A stretch of 64,000 nt of DNA from Floccularia luteovirens (lineage: Eukaryota > Basidiomycota > Agaricomycetes > Agaricales > Squamanitaceae), in contig VSJF01000005.1 of NCBI GenBank assembly GCA_009739215.1, forward strand, positions 1,426,001 to 1,490,000, written 5' to 3'. The translations under genes and the position numbers were made by a program. The notes beneath the pieces were generated by a model. The model searched no databases. It was not told where the DNA came from and saw only the letters and a list, made by a program, of their open reading frames with translations. Position 1 is the first letter of the stretch. Each line of letters opens with the position of its first letter. Shown one piece after another: positions 1-12,544 of the stretch.

Positions 1-1888
1 CGACGATGGATGCGAGTTCGTTTGCAATGTCTGCATCGGTAATGAGAATGACATCATGGGAGCCGAGCTTGTGGGGGTACGTTCTGTAGGTGTGGAGGCA
101 GTGTCTGGATCTGTGGGTGAACTTGGCAACGGAATATTCGCGGGCTCCCGGGCTTGAATAGAAATTGATGGGGTCGGAGCTAGTGCGCGCGAACGCAACG
201 ACGACGGTGAAACAGACCGATGGACTTGGGGAGCATCATCGGAGACTTCGTCGGTCTCACTGCTTTCCCGTTGTAGATCCGTAGCATTGCTCGCCGAACG
301 CAATCGAGACGGGCCAGCAGACCGGGGTAGGTGGAGGTCCGACGCGGCGGCATCAAAATCAGGCGGCGGCGCTTGTAAATCTAGGCGGGAATTTGACGAG
401 GCAAATGCTATAGCATCAGGACCATAAGGCATCCCGAAGCGCGCAAAGGATTCTCGTGACGATATCAGTTTCAATTGTTCAGGGGTGGGACCTGATTTTG
501 GATATGTAAATTCAGTCCGTATGGCTGTGTGTGTTAATGGAGCGGATATGGAATTGAGTGATATAAGCGATGGGGAATTGAGGTGTGTGGAGTTGAGTGT
601 ATGCGTTGATTTTTGGCGGGAGATTGAACGAAAGACAGAGGATGTTAGTACTGAGCCGGAACCTGAGTGTGATGGCCTATGCGAGGCCCGACTGGCTGTG
701 GTTTCCCGTGAGTGTGTGGTTGTGGTGGTTAGGACAGAATGTGACGATTGTCCGCGGGTGTGCTGGCTTCCTCCATGTATGGAACCAGCCACGGATATCC
801 GGTGAAGGAAGTTCCTTATACCTGATGACCTTGTTTGTCGGGCGGTTGCATGTTCAGGCGCGCTTGGAGGAGTTGGTGACGCTATTGGTCTTGAGACTCC
901 AGATTGCGTTTCATCTGTGGAGCTGGTGTTTAGCTGAAGTGATGAATCCTGTGCAGAACTCAGGTCCACAACTTCGAAGTAAGCAGGCGCTTCACCACGC
1001 GGGTCGGGTTCTTGATTTTGGGCTGAAACATTGCTGTTGATGCGCATTAAGCTACTTGACTCCTCCGAACTATGCATAGAGTCTGTGCTTCGCCGAGGCA
1101 TACCGTCACCAGGGGGTAACAAATGTTGATCAGATGACAGGATAGATGAGTGGTCACCTTGAAGTAGGGGAATGTTGTTGGGTGTCGTAGGCATTGGAGA
1201 ATATCGAGAGGCCTGAGAATGGTCTCTAGAATGGGCTGGATTTTCGTTTTCCTCATCTTCCTCAACAGACGGCATGACGAGAGCTGTGGGCATCGGTACA
1301 TCCTCCATGTCTTGTTGCCCTCTGTAGATAGTTCAAACCAATGAAAGATGTCCAAAAGAATTCATTCACCTGAATATAACAAGCTCATTCTCTCCCTGGT
1401 TCTTTCTGATACTCAGGGAGTGATGTCGTTGAGATTTGTGAGGGAGTACGTCGAGGTCTTCGATTTCTGCGCGCTCGTGGAGGAGCTGGAGTGTTTCCAT
1501 TAGCATTGTTGTTAATGGTTCCTGCTAACTGCTCGGCTGTTATCTCACGTCCCGCAGATCCAGCGGCATTTGTAGACTGCGTAGTTGAATTCCTAGACCA
1601 AGGGCTGATGTTTGATCTTTTAGACCATGCAAGCAACCCTAAGAAGCCAACAGCCAATACAACCACAACTACTGGAACCTTTATGCGCATAAACATTATT
1701 GGAAACCTAAATTTTCATAGAAACTTTTACATTACCCATAATTTGGGGGAAGGTGAATTGTTATTATCTGCGCGTCTGATAATGTTGAGATCACGACTTT
1801 TAGAGACGTTGTTATACAAGGGAGAGCCTTCCACACCGCAGAAGAGGAATGATACGACCACAAGCGCCAGAAAACCTTTCATGTCCAT
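1..1888 (-). CDS. Single-pass membrane protein with long Ser/Thr/Pro-rich tail (partial, runs off left edge)
   Basis: I read three exons on the minus strand: 1888-1736, 1678-1370 and 1322 to the window edge. The start at 1888 opens a signal peptide (MDMKGFLALVVVSFLFCGVEG). After splicing a 57-nt intron the protein reads KLW-VPVVVVVLAVGFLGLLAW, a transmembrane helix followed by basic residues (SKR). An Asn/Arg-rich linker and the motif SQISTTSLPEYQKEPG follow, then an acidic stretch (DMEDVPMPTALVMPSVEEDE) and several hundred Ser/Thr/Pro-rich residues still open at base 1. This layout (signal peptide, short luminal part, one helix, long disordered cytosolic tail) resembles an uncharacterised Agaricomycete family; no enzyme domain is visible. 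The frame changes by one base near 1395, inside EPG-ENELVIF, where GGG would need to be GG. That is either a sequence error or a real lesion. Function unknown. Confidence 0.6.
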
Positions 1889-2426
1889 GGTTACGGGTTT
1901 ACGTGAACTTGCCGGTGACGGATATGTTGAAGATGTTGGGATTATGGAAGAGTCGTGAGGAATAGGGAATTCGTCATGAAGCATTAGAAAGAACGGCAAG
2001 TAAACGTCTTTAAAGTCGTTGAAAGTCGTTAGCGCTGAATAGAAGCAGGACAAGGCTGTACCACTCACTCCCTTCCCGTCAACCGCTTATGGTTCGAAAG
2101 AGTGGGCAAAGCGCACGTGAACGATCCTAAATCAGCTGCGATCATGATGCCGGCATTTCCGCTTGAAAGATTATCATCAAATCATTATTATTAATTAACT
2201 TATGTTTCGAGACCAAATATCCCTTACAATTTTCTACCACAATCCTATCCATAATCCACGGAACAAGATACCCAGAATAATACCAAGCATAAACTAACAG
2301 CAGCTTAACACATGCATCAGCCTAACCTTTTTTGACAAGGATCTTCTCAAAAGCTGACACACTCTGACAGCTCCATGCGATGACAAAGAAGGCATTACGG
2401 TACGGCGATAAAACAATTCCATAAAA
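1889..2426. other. Intergenic region
   Basis: This is the 5' flank of the membrane-protein gene and the 3' flank of the hydrolase that follows; both neighbours are on the minus strand. It is AT-rich near 2190-2300. I see no further gene. Confidence 0.5.
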
Positions 2427-4161
2427 CTATAAGTTAGGTTTACTATAGCTAACAGCCGGTAAATGATGTCGCAGAATGAATTCACCAATATCGCGAGCTA
2501 AGCAGATTGATTCAGAAGAGGTATTGATTTTCTGGTAGTGTGTTCCACTTACCCAATTTATGAGGCTGTTCCTGAGGAATCTGGAGACGTAAGACATCAG
2601 GCACACTTGAACTAATGAAATAAAACCCCATTCTTACCAAATGACCAGCACCTTCAATCCTGATGTTGGATGAATTGACGGGTCGGAGCCAAACTCGGCG
2701 CTGTCTCGAACCTGGCGAACCAAATCTTACAAGACGTCACTCGCTTAACGACTCTCTAAGGAATTTGGAGCATTATACGTACTCATCGGCATCTTCGCGC
2801 CCAGGAACTGCCCATCTGAGGGGAATTCTTTCATCCAAGTCAGGCATTTGTTGGTATACTTCTGCTTCGGTATGAGTTTCTGCAAATACAACAGCTTCTT
2901 GGATGCTGGGCATTTTTAATTTTGCTACTTGTATTCCATCTTCACCGACCGTTTCATAAATACCACATTCCACATATATCTTCAAGGCTGCTGTATCCCA
3001 TATCGCGAAAAACGGGTTATTTTTGAAGCTGTCATATGCTTCTTGTCTGGAACACATGCAATTGGTTACTGAAAGGCTGCAAACCGTATGCTTGAAGTAA
3101 GAAACTGACTTTGAACTCCAAACCTGCCTACGGCCAAGTGCGCTCACTGCCAGATTTGAAGATCGTTTACTGGTTGTTGAAGGTATGACGATAACGGGAT
3201 CAACCAAGAACAGTCCGGAAAAAAGCTTGGGATATAGTATAGCAGCCAAAGCACTATACAGTGTTACTTTTAGTTTATAGGTAAGAGACAACATCAGTAC
3301 CTTGTGCATCCACCATATGAATGTCCGACGGCCATAAACTTGCGATCACGAAAACCATTATGTTGCCTCTCGCTGGATTCCTCAAGAGGGACACGTTGTA
3401 AATGAACTTGTAAAGGTGTATCTAGAGCCTCTGAAGGCATAAAGTTGAAAAGGAAATTCAGAATATCGCGTGTGTTGTCTGTCCAGTCAACTGACGAAGA
3501 GAATATGTGAGGTTACATATGTATACATACATAAAATGCAACCCACAGATGCTAGAAAGATTTTCGCCGTTGATTATTGCAGCATCACCATGTTGTACAG
3601 ATTCCCACTGACCATATTTCGTCTATGTGTTGACCAGCAGGTGAGGACAACAAATCACCTAAGACAGGTTCCCATATCTACAAATACTAAATATCAGACA
3701 CCCATGCTCAGTATTTCTTTCTCACCTCTTTGGGAAACCCGTTTGCGTGCGCAAAAAACAAAGTTAAGCCTTTCTCACTCTTGTTTCGCAGTCCCTTGCG
3801 TACATATCGATTTATACAGTTCCAAAGCACTTGTGGGTATCCATCCGTTATCGTGGATCCGCGTATTTCCATTGATTTTAGTTCATCACTAATCTTCTCC
3901 AAAATCTGGCGTCGTTCTAATTTAGGGAGAGTGCCAGGTGGAAACGGTGGTACCTGATTTGAACCGGGTGGTCCTCAGATACGCGGCAGGACATAAATGA
4001 GTTGATAGCGTAAAGGGTGCATCAAAAGATGGTATCCGAGGTGGTGAAGGGAGGGAAGGCCAGCTCAAAGGCTCAGGTGGTGGATATACAGGCAAAAGCT
4101 TCCTGGGAGGTACATAAGTCCAAGTGAATGGTGGGGGCCTGGGATAAGAACCTTGATCCAT
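2427..4161 (-). CDS. Alpha/beta hydrolase (fungal AB-hydrolase family)
   Basis: This is a multi-exon minus-strand gene. The N-terminus (MDQGSYPRPPPFTWTYVPPR) leads to STHLCPAAYLRTTRF. Next come VLWNCINRYV and the oxyanion-region motif LTLFFAHANGFPKE. Further exons give DEIWSVESVQHGDAAIING, DWTDNTRDILNFLFNF, the nucleophile elbow KFMAVGHSYGGC (Ser in GHSYGG), LFSGLFLVDPVIV with an acidic residue, and the catalytic-His motif RIEGAGHLIPQEQP. The last exon ends RDIGEFILRHHLP...KPNL with a stop at 2427. Nucleophile, acid and histidine are all present, so the fold and triad look complete. The substrate cannot be told from sequence. One join, near 3960, is uncertain: reading through gives VPPFPPGTLPKLERRQ in a frame shifted by one base, while the alternative is an unusually short 37-nt intron. 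Confidence 0.75.
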
Positions 4162-5213
4162 GTTTCTAATCCTATCTGCGATGACCCTCGTTCGTGTAGA
4201 CTTCGTACGCTGAATTACTGCTAGACCGGGGTACTATCACGTGATATGGCAGTATGTCTTAAAGAAGCCAAGAAGATTGTGAACAAACGTCGGCACGGCG
4301 CGATTTCCACATCTTCCAAGTACATACCTCCGTGTACAGTCCAAATTTGCTTCCATTAGCATGGTCGCCAAAGTAATCCACATTTACAAACATACGTCGT
4401 TCTCACCAGAGTAAATCGGCTCTTCGTATCTTCTAGTTTGCTAATCCTCCCGGGAACTCAAGGATATTGTCACGAAATTGTGGGGAAGAGTGTTTACTCT
4501 AAGCTATACTGCTGAACTTGGCTGGCTCACGGTAGTTCTGAATACGGTGAAATCGAACAGCCATTTCTCTTGCGTTACTATGAGGATCGAGATATACGGA
4601 AGAGTCGTATCTCCTGCCTTGAACCCCTCTCTGCGAATACTTCAACGAACCCCCAAACGCAGGACCCCTTTGACAACTGGCGTTGGTAGCTTGTTACTAG
4701 TATCAAGGATGCTTCACGCATCATATAGGCTTTATTACGGTTTCACAATGTAGAGGTGAGCGTCCCTGGTGGTCGTGTGCTATCCAAACCGTTCTTTCAA
4801 ACCTTCAATCTGCATCGCATGGGGTGTGCCGACGGGATATAGACACGAAAGGTCATATTTCAGCACTTGCATACTACAGTAAATGCCAAACGTCTAGACC
4901 CCTTTTCTTGAAACTGGAAACGCACAAAAGTTCACCATAAACGGTGATCCGTTGATCTTGGCGATCGAATGAACGGCATTTATTAGAATGCAAAACTCAT
5001 CGATGCTACCAACGATCTGCCAAGCCGTACCAACCTCATGATTATTGAAACTTGTAGTTGTGACACAACCCGTATCGAAACTGTTTTCATGATCAGCAAG
5101 CAATCCTTATAAGCTGCAAATTATTGTGATTCTTCCACAACAGCTGGACTGTATACCAAATTCTTAACGCTCTCCGATCCTAACTCCTGCTAGATTTCCT
5201 TGCGTCGACATTT
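4162..5213. other. Intergenic region without a supported gene
   Basis: This lies between a minus-strand and a plus-strand gene, so it should carry divergent promoters. Two open frames occur, at 4478-4753 (+) and 4894-5103 (-). Neither shows a recognisable domain, signal peptide or convincing splice structure, so I do not call them genes. Confidence 0.4.
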
Positions 5214-5996
5214 ATGATGACACGATTTACTTTTCTCTCATTTCTAGCTCTTCCAGCTCTGGTTTGCTCGCTGCCAACGGACCAATTGCAGGCACGCGGC
5301 AATGTGACTATTGTTCCCGTTACCACCCGTGGTTTTGAAGACAATGTTATCTATGCTCGGAATTTCGAGGTCGACTCAAGGGATGTTGGCCTACAAGCTC
5401 GAGGTTTCGAACCTAGTATTGTTGAATTAGAAGCTCGTAAGGGAGGTGGTGGAATCGGTGATGTTGTCGAGTTTGTGGTTGATATTGTCAAGGGTATCAA
5501 GGACCAAATCGCTGCTGATAATTCTGTGAATATGACCATAGACCTACTGATTACACTACTGACGGGCTCGTTGTATGTTTGTAGATGCGGGATCAATTTA
5601 CAAAGAAGGTAGTTAGCGAGGGACGTGCCAAAAAACCTGACTTCAACTGGGTTGTTTGTCATGTAAAACACGAAACACATTTCGATGGGACCAGGGGGAC
5701 AGATTGGGATCACCGTCATGAGGAGGTGGATATCAAGATCGGTGGAACCATTGGGTCAGTGTGAAATATCAATTTGTTATGACATTTGTTGAATTCCTGT
5801 TCTAGGTACGAAATTTATTGGTTGAAGTCGGGAACATTCAAGAGAATTGGAGATGGAGGCTACATTAATGTGAGTTTTGATGATATACTCGATTAGACTC
5901 ATCTCAAACTTGTTTCTAATAAAGTGGGCATGGGGCGGTGTAATCTCATCTGTGTCTGGCGATGGAAAGGAGATCCATTTCGTTAAACCATCATAA
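5214..5996 (+). CDS. Small secreted protein of an uncharacterised fungal family
   Basis: There are four exons: 5214-5525, 5585-5754, 5806-5869 and 5925-5996. The start at 5214 gives a signal peptide (MMTRFTFLSFLALPALVCSLP). The pro-region contains repeated short motifs ending in Ala-Arg (LQAR, IYAR, LQAR, LEAR) before a glycine run (KGGGGIGD). The mature domain then reads FVVDIVKGIKDQIAADNS, FTKKVVSEGRAKKPDFNWVV, DGTRGTDWDHRHEEVDIKIG, and GTIGYEIYWLKSGTFKRIGD. I recognise this type of domain (Tyr-Glu-Ile-Tyr-Trp, Asp-Gly-Gly) from small uncharacterised secreted fungal proteins. The Arg-ending repeats could be processing sites. No enzymatic residues can be named. It is probably extracellular or cell-wall associated; role unknown. 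Confidence 0.7.
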
Positions 5997-6356
5997 TCAT
6001 ATATACATATAATTATTTTTGTATAGCTGTAATATGCATTATAATATTATATAAACTTTGTCTACCATCCCGTTACCACCACTTTTGGACAGACCAGATT
6101 TGTTTGATAGACGCAAGGTTTACGTAATCGAAATTCTTTGTAGGTGCTTGTCTAAGCCGTGCTAATCAAGCAACTGCAAGCAAAGTGCTTTGGTTATGGT
6201 AATCGCACTGCTCGGGTTGTGACTATGTTTGTTAGGAACCAATCCTATCCTATCTACTCCCGTCATTAATCAATGCAATTTCCCTTAATATAACGCGAAT
6301 TAACTTCTGTCGAAAGCACTTTTATTCCAGATTAGCATTTACGGAGGTCATATATC
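5997..6356. other. Intergenic region upstream of VPS15
   Basis: This is a 360-bp AT-rich gap between two plus-strand genes. It should hold the terminator of the secreted-protein gene and the VPS15 promoter. No further coding signal is seen. Confidence 0.5.
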
Positions 6357-9300
6357 ATGGGAAATACTCATTCGGGGTCCGCATTTACGCGTTCAACTGG
6401 CGCATTGGACTCATTCGTTGTGGAATTGGCCGGTGATTTGGTCTATGAGAAGAGGTACGCCTGTTATATCTACTCGGTATTTCTGTGGCATAATCTATTC
6501 TCACAGCCTTGGATCCGCTCGATTCCTTAAAACCGCGAAATGTCGTCACCACAACGGACACCTGGTCGTTAAAATCTTCATAAAACCCGACCCCGGCATT
6601 TCCCTGCGGACGTATCACAGAAGATTGAAGAGTGAGTCATGCTTATCTATTAGTGTCAACTGGGATCTAACAGACTATTAGTTGATAAAGAAGCCTTAGC
6701 CGATATTGCAAACGTCTATAACTATCAAACTTTCGTAGAGACCGAGAAGGCTGGTTATATAATTCGTCAATGGGTTGCTAGTAATCTTTACGACCGTATA
6801 AGGTACGTCATTTGACAAAACCCAAACGCTGTCAGTCAACTGAAAGTTGTGTCCTAGCACCCGTCCTTTCCTTAGCATGGTTGAAAAGAGATGGATCGCC
6901 TTTCAACTTCTAAACGCATTGCGAGATGCCAAGAATCGAAAAGTTTCACATGGAGATATCAAGTCCGAGAACATTTTGGTGACATCTTGGAACTGGGTGT
7001 ATCTCACGGATTTTGCATCATACAAGCCTACGTACCTTCCACTGGATGATCCCGCAGATTTCTCCTTTTACTTCGACACGTCTGGAAGAAGAACTTGCTA
7101 CATTGCTCCTGAGCGATTTTATACAGCTGCGACTAATCCTGAAATAAGTGCGAAGAAGTATAAGATGTCGATGGAGGAAGCTGAAGGAAAACGAGATGGG
7201 AAGGTTACAGAATCTATGGATTGTTTTAGTGCTGGATGCGTTATTGCGGAGCTATTCTTGGAGGGAGCGCCACTATTCACGTTGAGCCAACTTTACAAAT
7301 ACAGAGAGGGGGAATATAGCGTGGATAACCACCTTGCCGGTATTGAGGACTCAGGTGTCCGAGTCAGTCCTTGCCATATCTGAATCAGAACATGGCTAAC
7401 TATGGTCAATAGAACATGATAAAACAAATGATTGATCTTGACCCAGCTAAACGTCCAACATTCGACACGCTACTTCATACGTCACGAGGGACAGTGTTCC
7501 CAGAAACGTTCTATTCATTTCTGCATAATTATGTATCATCGATCAATGACTTGTCAAACAACATGCCATTTGCAAATAGTGGCCATTCGACGTCTCTCCC
7601 ATCTGCACCTTCAACAATAGGACCATCAACAGTCTCTACAAATCGACATGTCTCTTCCAATGCTGATGCTCCTAATAAGGACAGTCCCCAAGATATGTTA
7701 CCTAGCGACTCTGACCATAGGTTGGAAAGGATTTGGTCGGATTATGAGAGCATCGAGCCATACATTGTTGTGGATGCTCGTGAAGACAATCCAATACAAA
7801 TGGATGTGAGGATCGACTACTCACCCGCATATCATAGTGTATCAAAACCCTTCCAGGTTCGAGAAACACATTTTTCAGTGGTCGTAAACTTAATGTCCTC
7901 AGGATATCTTACCCGTTGAATTGCATATACCAAATCGCCAGTCAAGTCTACATAGCGCCTTACCTGGGAGGAGATATGCGGCCATTGAAGGTATTCTCCC
8001 TTTTGTCAAAAAAGTACCTTACCAGTCACCCACGCCGCGTTATTAGATGGCCCGGCATTGATCGTTCTGGCGCTAATCACTTCGAATATTCGGAATTCAT
8101 CGATGCCCAGTTCTAAAACCCGAGGGTTGGACGTCTTTCTTGCTCTCTCATGCCATTTGACAGACGAAGCAAAACTCGATCGCATGATTCCATACATCAT
8201 CGAGTTACTTCATGATGATGCCGCAATTGTTCGTCTAGCAGCGTTGCGAACGTTGATACAAGTGGTATGTAGTTTACACTCTTAGTAGGTGGGTGCTAAT
8301 TATCACACACAGCTCATGTTAGTAACGGTCGTTACACCATCAAACGCCGCCATATTCCCGGAGTATATCATCCCAAATATCAGACATCTTGTCCAAGATC
8401 CTGAGATATCAGTGCGGTGCACATATGCACAATGTATCGTACAACTTGCCGATACTGCGGTCAGATTTCTTGAAATGGGTCAGGCTCTAAAAGCCCACGG
8501 AGCATTCAATATAGCACCAGATGCCCAAGATTATGGGGACACACATTATGAGGTAAATCATTCCTTAGTTCTCGTATTTTCTTCCAGTTAACATTCGACT
8601 AGATCTCTTATGACGCAAGTATGCAAGAATTGCAGAATCATATCCAGGAACACCTGTCTGCCATACTTATGGATCCATCTAGTATTGTCAAACGAGCTGT
8701 TCTCCATGACATGTCATCGCTCTGTATATTCTTAGGGCGACAAAGGACCAACGATGTGTTACTAAGTCATATGATCACATACTTGAATGATAGGGACTGG
8801 TTACTTCGATACGCGTTCTTCGAAAGCATTGTAGATGTTGCAGCCTGTGCCGGTGGGAGAAGCTTGGAGGAATACATACTACCATTAATGGTCCAGGCAT
8901 TATCTGGTGAGTCCAAATGTTCCATAATATCGCTGCACTTGATTTCAATTCCCCTGGTCAGATGTGGAAGATACAGTTGTTGCTAGAGTTCTGACTGCAC
9001 TAACGAGCCTTTGCGAATTGGGGCTATTCCAAAAGATGCGAATTTGGGAATTGATGAGTGCGACCCTAGGATTTTTATATCACCCAAATATCTGGATACG
9101 ACAAGGTGAGCGAGTCAGGGAAAAGTATATTTGTCGCATACATTAAAAATAAATAGGGGCTGTTGCATTTATTTCTTCTGCTGCATTACATCTACCTCAT
9201 AGCGACATCTGGTGCATTTTATATCCATCACTGAGACATTTCTTGAAGTGCGACATCGCTACCATTGACGAACAGAGCTTGCTCAGAGCAATGAAACCCC

Positions 9301-12213
9301 CTGTATGTTTCTACATTATGTTTGTCTTTTGGTATACTTATCGGACTTACTAGCTGCGAAGACAAATCCTTGATGCTTCAGTACAATGGGCGATGAAAAG
9401 CGACAAGACAAGTTTCTGGAAGGGACCAAGGAGGGGAAACAATAAAATGGAATCGCCCCGGGAAAGTATGGTATCAATGCGCAAAACTGGAAATAACACC
9501 ATCTCAAGGAATAAATCCGAAGAGTATGTCTGTGTCGTATGTTGTTTGTTCAACTTCTTATCATATGTTCGCTTTGTAGGGATGAAGTACAACTCAAAAA
9601 GTTGCAGCAATTGGGAATGACCTCAGGTGATGAGAGTAAAATTCTAGCTATGCGAGACTATATCATCAAACTCGCTAATGCGACCTCCAGGTATAGTTTT
9701 CAAGCGTATAAATACTACGACTAAGTCTTACCGTCATTTACAGCTTTGCGGCTCGCTTGAGTTACGAGCCAGATACAGGGAAAAGTCTAAAAGTGATTGG
9801 AGATGTTGAATTACAAAAACTTGGGGTGGTGCCTCAGACAGTGTTTCTTAAACATCGTGCTCCAGATTTCACACCTCGCTCCTCCCGACTAAACTCTTTA
9901 TCTATCAAGAAGGACCAACACTGTTTCATCATCTCGGACCCCGATACTCAGCCCACCACGCTCGAATACACTGGCGAGCATTCATACCCAAGGCACTGCG
10001 CCATTCGAAGACCTCCGTCGCAGGCTGGCTACCATCAATGGATCAGTTTCATCCGTCGGTCTTTCTCATACCCCTCGAGAGCCACGGAGTGCTCTCTCCC
10101 CTTTGCAAACATCCTCAAGTTCATCTTTAGCCGTGCCTTCGTTACCAATCACACAGGAAAGACCAAGTAGTCCGACCGAATCGGTTATCTCGACATCGAA
10201 TTCTGTCTCATTCAATCCTCTAAGCCGCTTGCAAATCGGAAGTATGGATGGACAAAAAGCTGCACCTGCAGTTGGATCCTCTAAAATGAATGCAATCGGG
10301 CTTTTGGAGGCACATTCTAAGCTTCGTTCAGATGGATCTCCAGAAAGGTCAGGGAGGTCATCTCCTATATCAATGCCAACAGGTCACCGATCACAACGCC
10401 GGGGATTACCATCCTGCTATAAACATTTCAACTTATGGTACGCTTTGAGTATCGTCACTTCAGTCAACTGAGCCCCTGATTGCGCAACATTTTGAAAGAT
10501 GGACAGGAACCTGGGATCAGTAACTTGTTAGAAAACCTTTATCTTGACAATAATCGGGAGTTACAACTTGATTTTGGGCCCAAAGTTCACGAGGGTCCGA
10601 TCAGACGACGCAATGCCGTGAGACACACTTTCGCGCCCCGAGATGGTACTTCCAAGGGCGTACAGAAGCATCACTAATAGCTAATCTCACCTCACATTCT
10701 GAGGCGATTACAGGCTTCGCTGTGTCCCCTGACCATATGTTCTTTGTTTCTGCTTCGGACGACAAGACTGTCAAGGTATGGGACACTGCCAGATTAGAGC
10801 GTAATGTCACAAGCAAGCCTCGACATACATACGGCCAACATCACGCTCGAGTCAAATGTGTTTGCATCCTCGAAGGGGTTCATTGCTTTGCAAGTGCAGC
10901 AGATGATGGTAGTTTGCATGTTGTTCGCGTTCATATTAATCAGGGTGGGGCCTTGCCGAAATATTCTAAACTACAAGTTATTCGAGAACATCAGCTTGAG
11001 ACTGTTGGCGAGTATATCACCTGCATGACTCACTACAGTACAGGTTACGTCTCAGTGATAGGAGAAAATTGACACATTCATCGAGATGATAATTTTACAG
11101 ATACCACGTCTAACCTTATATATGCGACCACACATTCGGTGATTACCGCTCTTGACTTACGGACAATGCGGGTTCTGCAGACCATGGAGAATCCACGACA
11201 CTACGGACCTATCACATGTATATGCCTTGATCGTAAACGTTCATGGATAGTCGTGGGGACTTCAGCTGGGATACTGACGTTGTGGGATAAAAGATTTGGA
11301 TTGTTATTGAGAAGCTGGCACGTTGGCGCAGGTGCTATCGGCCGGGCAGTCCGAGTTCATCAATGTGTCATCCATCCTTCAAAGGGAAGGGGTAAATGGC
11401 TTGTGGTTGCAGTAGAGACTGCGCGAAAGTCCCCAGACCGTACTACCTCAACCTTGATAGAAGGTCTGGGATATCGAAAAGGCAGTCCTTGTGGAGACTT
11501 TCGTATCTCGAATTGGACCACCGACAGACCCTCTCCCCTGACCCGCAAGAGATTCCTGGACAAGAAGCTGAAACAAGCCCAGCAGTCGCTATCGCTGCTC
11601 TCGTACGTTCACGACAGGGAGGAGAGGCTTTGGATAGGAGGGCGTCGCGGAATCCGGGTGACGAACTAATACCTTCCCCAGCCCCCGACGTTCGCGCAAT
11701 TGTAGCGGGGTCTGACTTTGGTGGATTTTCAGCGATTCATCGGTCCCAATTCGGAGAAGTCATCTCTGAGACACCATCTCGTACTTCAGGTAAAGGATTC
11801 TTAATCACTGGTTCCGAAGATAGAAAGATGCGGTTGTGGGACCTGGGTGGCTTGGAGAGGACAGCTGTACTAAGTGGAACCGAAAATGAGCATGAACGGC
11901 CTTCGTATGGGTACGTGTCCTACGTCTTATCGGTCACATAGATAAGTCAGTTGATTGTAACAATTTTTTTTCTAGAACATTTACGAATGGTTCTGCGTCA
12001 ACGTTTATGGAAAGTTGGCCTGAAAACAGCGGAAGTGGTAACAGACCTCCCCAGCGGATGTCCCTGATCACCCATAATCAGCAGAATCTATTAAGGTCCC
12101 ACCAGGATGTGATCATGGCCCTTGCTTGTATTGACTCACCATTTCGAGGTGGTATTATTAGTGGCGATCGTACTGGTGTAATTAAGATATGGCGTGTGGA
12201 CCAATTAGAATAG
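6357..12213 (+). CDS. VPS15: VPS15-like protein kinase, regulatory subunit of the Vps34 phosphatidylinositol 3-kinase complex
   Basis: The start at 6357 gives MGNTHSGS, with Gly2 placed for N-myristoylation as in Vps15. First exons are 6357-6454, 6507-6631, 6682-6802, 6858-7362, 7413-7856, 7903-7990, 8047-8264, 8313-8552, 8603-8906, 8962-9105, 9157-9302, 9354-9523, 9580-9690 and from 9744. The kinase catalytic loop reads SHGDIKSENILV and the metal loop LTDFASYKP, the atypical HGD/DFA form of this family; IKQMIDLDPAKRPTF closes the domain. HEAT-type repeats follow (LTDEAKLDRMIPYIIELLHD, TVVTPSNAAIFPEYIIPNIR). WD40 blades run from about 10700 (MFFVSASDDKTVKVWDTARL) to the end (GGIISGDRTGVIKIWRVDQL), with last exons 11101-11910 and 11976-12213. 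The family recruits Vps34 for autophagy and endosomal sorting. The region 9840-11550 needs frame changes that I cannot all explain with normal introns, so this copy may be damaged or contain sequence errors. Confidence 0.85.
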
Positions 12214-12544
12214 TGATAACAGGATAGATACTGTTTAACCGCCGTTAGATTTTTTTTCCTGTCTTTTCCTAACCCTATGTGATTCTCGTATGACTACGCA
12301 TATAATCTTTCGCTTCTTCTCCTATTAGGGGTCCGGTAGGTAGGGTGGGTCACACTATTATGGTAAGCTCAACATCTACTTCTACGTGGTCCTCTGATAC
12401 CGATCCGTCTACAAGCTTCTGCGCAGCCTGCTCTCCTATACCGATTCGGAATAAGTTAGGGATACAGAAGCTTTACTTACTTCTCAAGGAATGCTTTCCT
12501 TTTATACTGGTAATTCGAAAAAGTTGTCATATGCGCGCAAGTTC
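12214..12544. other. 3' flank of VPS15
   Basis: No gene is seen. Bases from about 12330, around the words gtgggtcacactattatggt and acaagcttctgcg, have a diverged counterpart near 19160-19260 after the VPS15 pseudogene. The duplicated segment therefore includes VPS15 3' flanking DNA. Confidence 0.5.

Noticed and set aside
10440..10500. An in-frame TGA and an extra A in VPS15 before DGQEPGISNLL
   Set aside because: Both fall inside a plausible intron of 61 nt starting gtacgcttt, or a longer one from 10383, ending at 10498 in correct phase.
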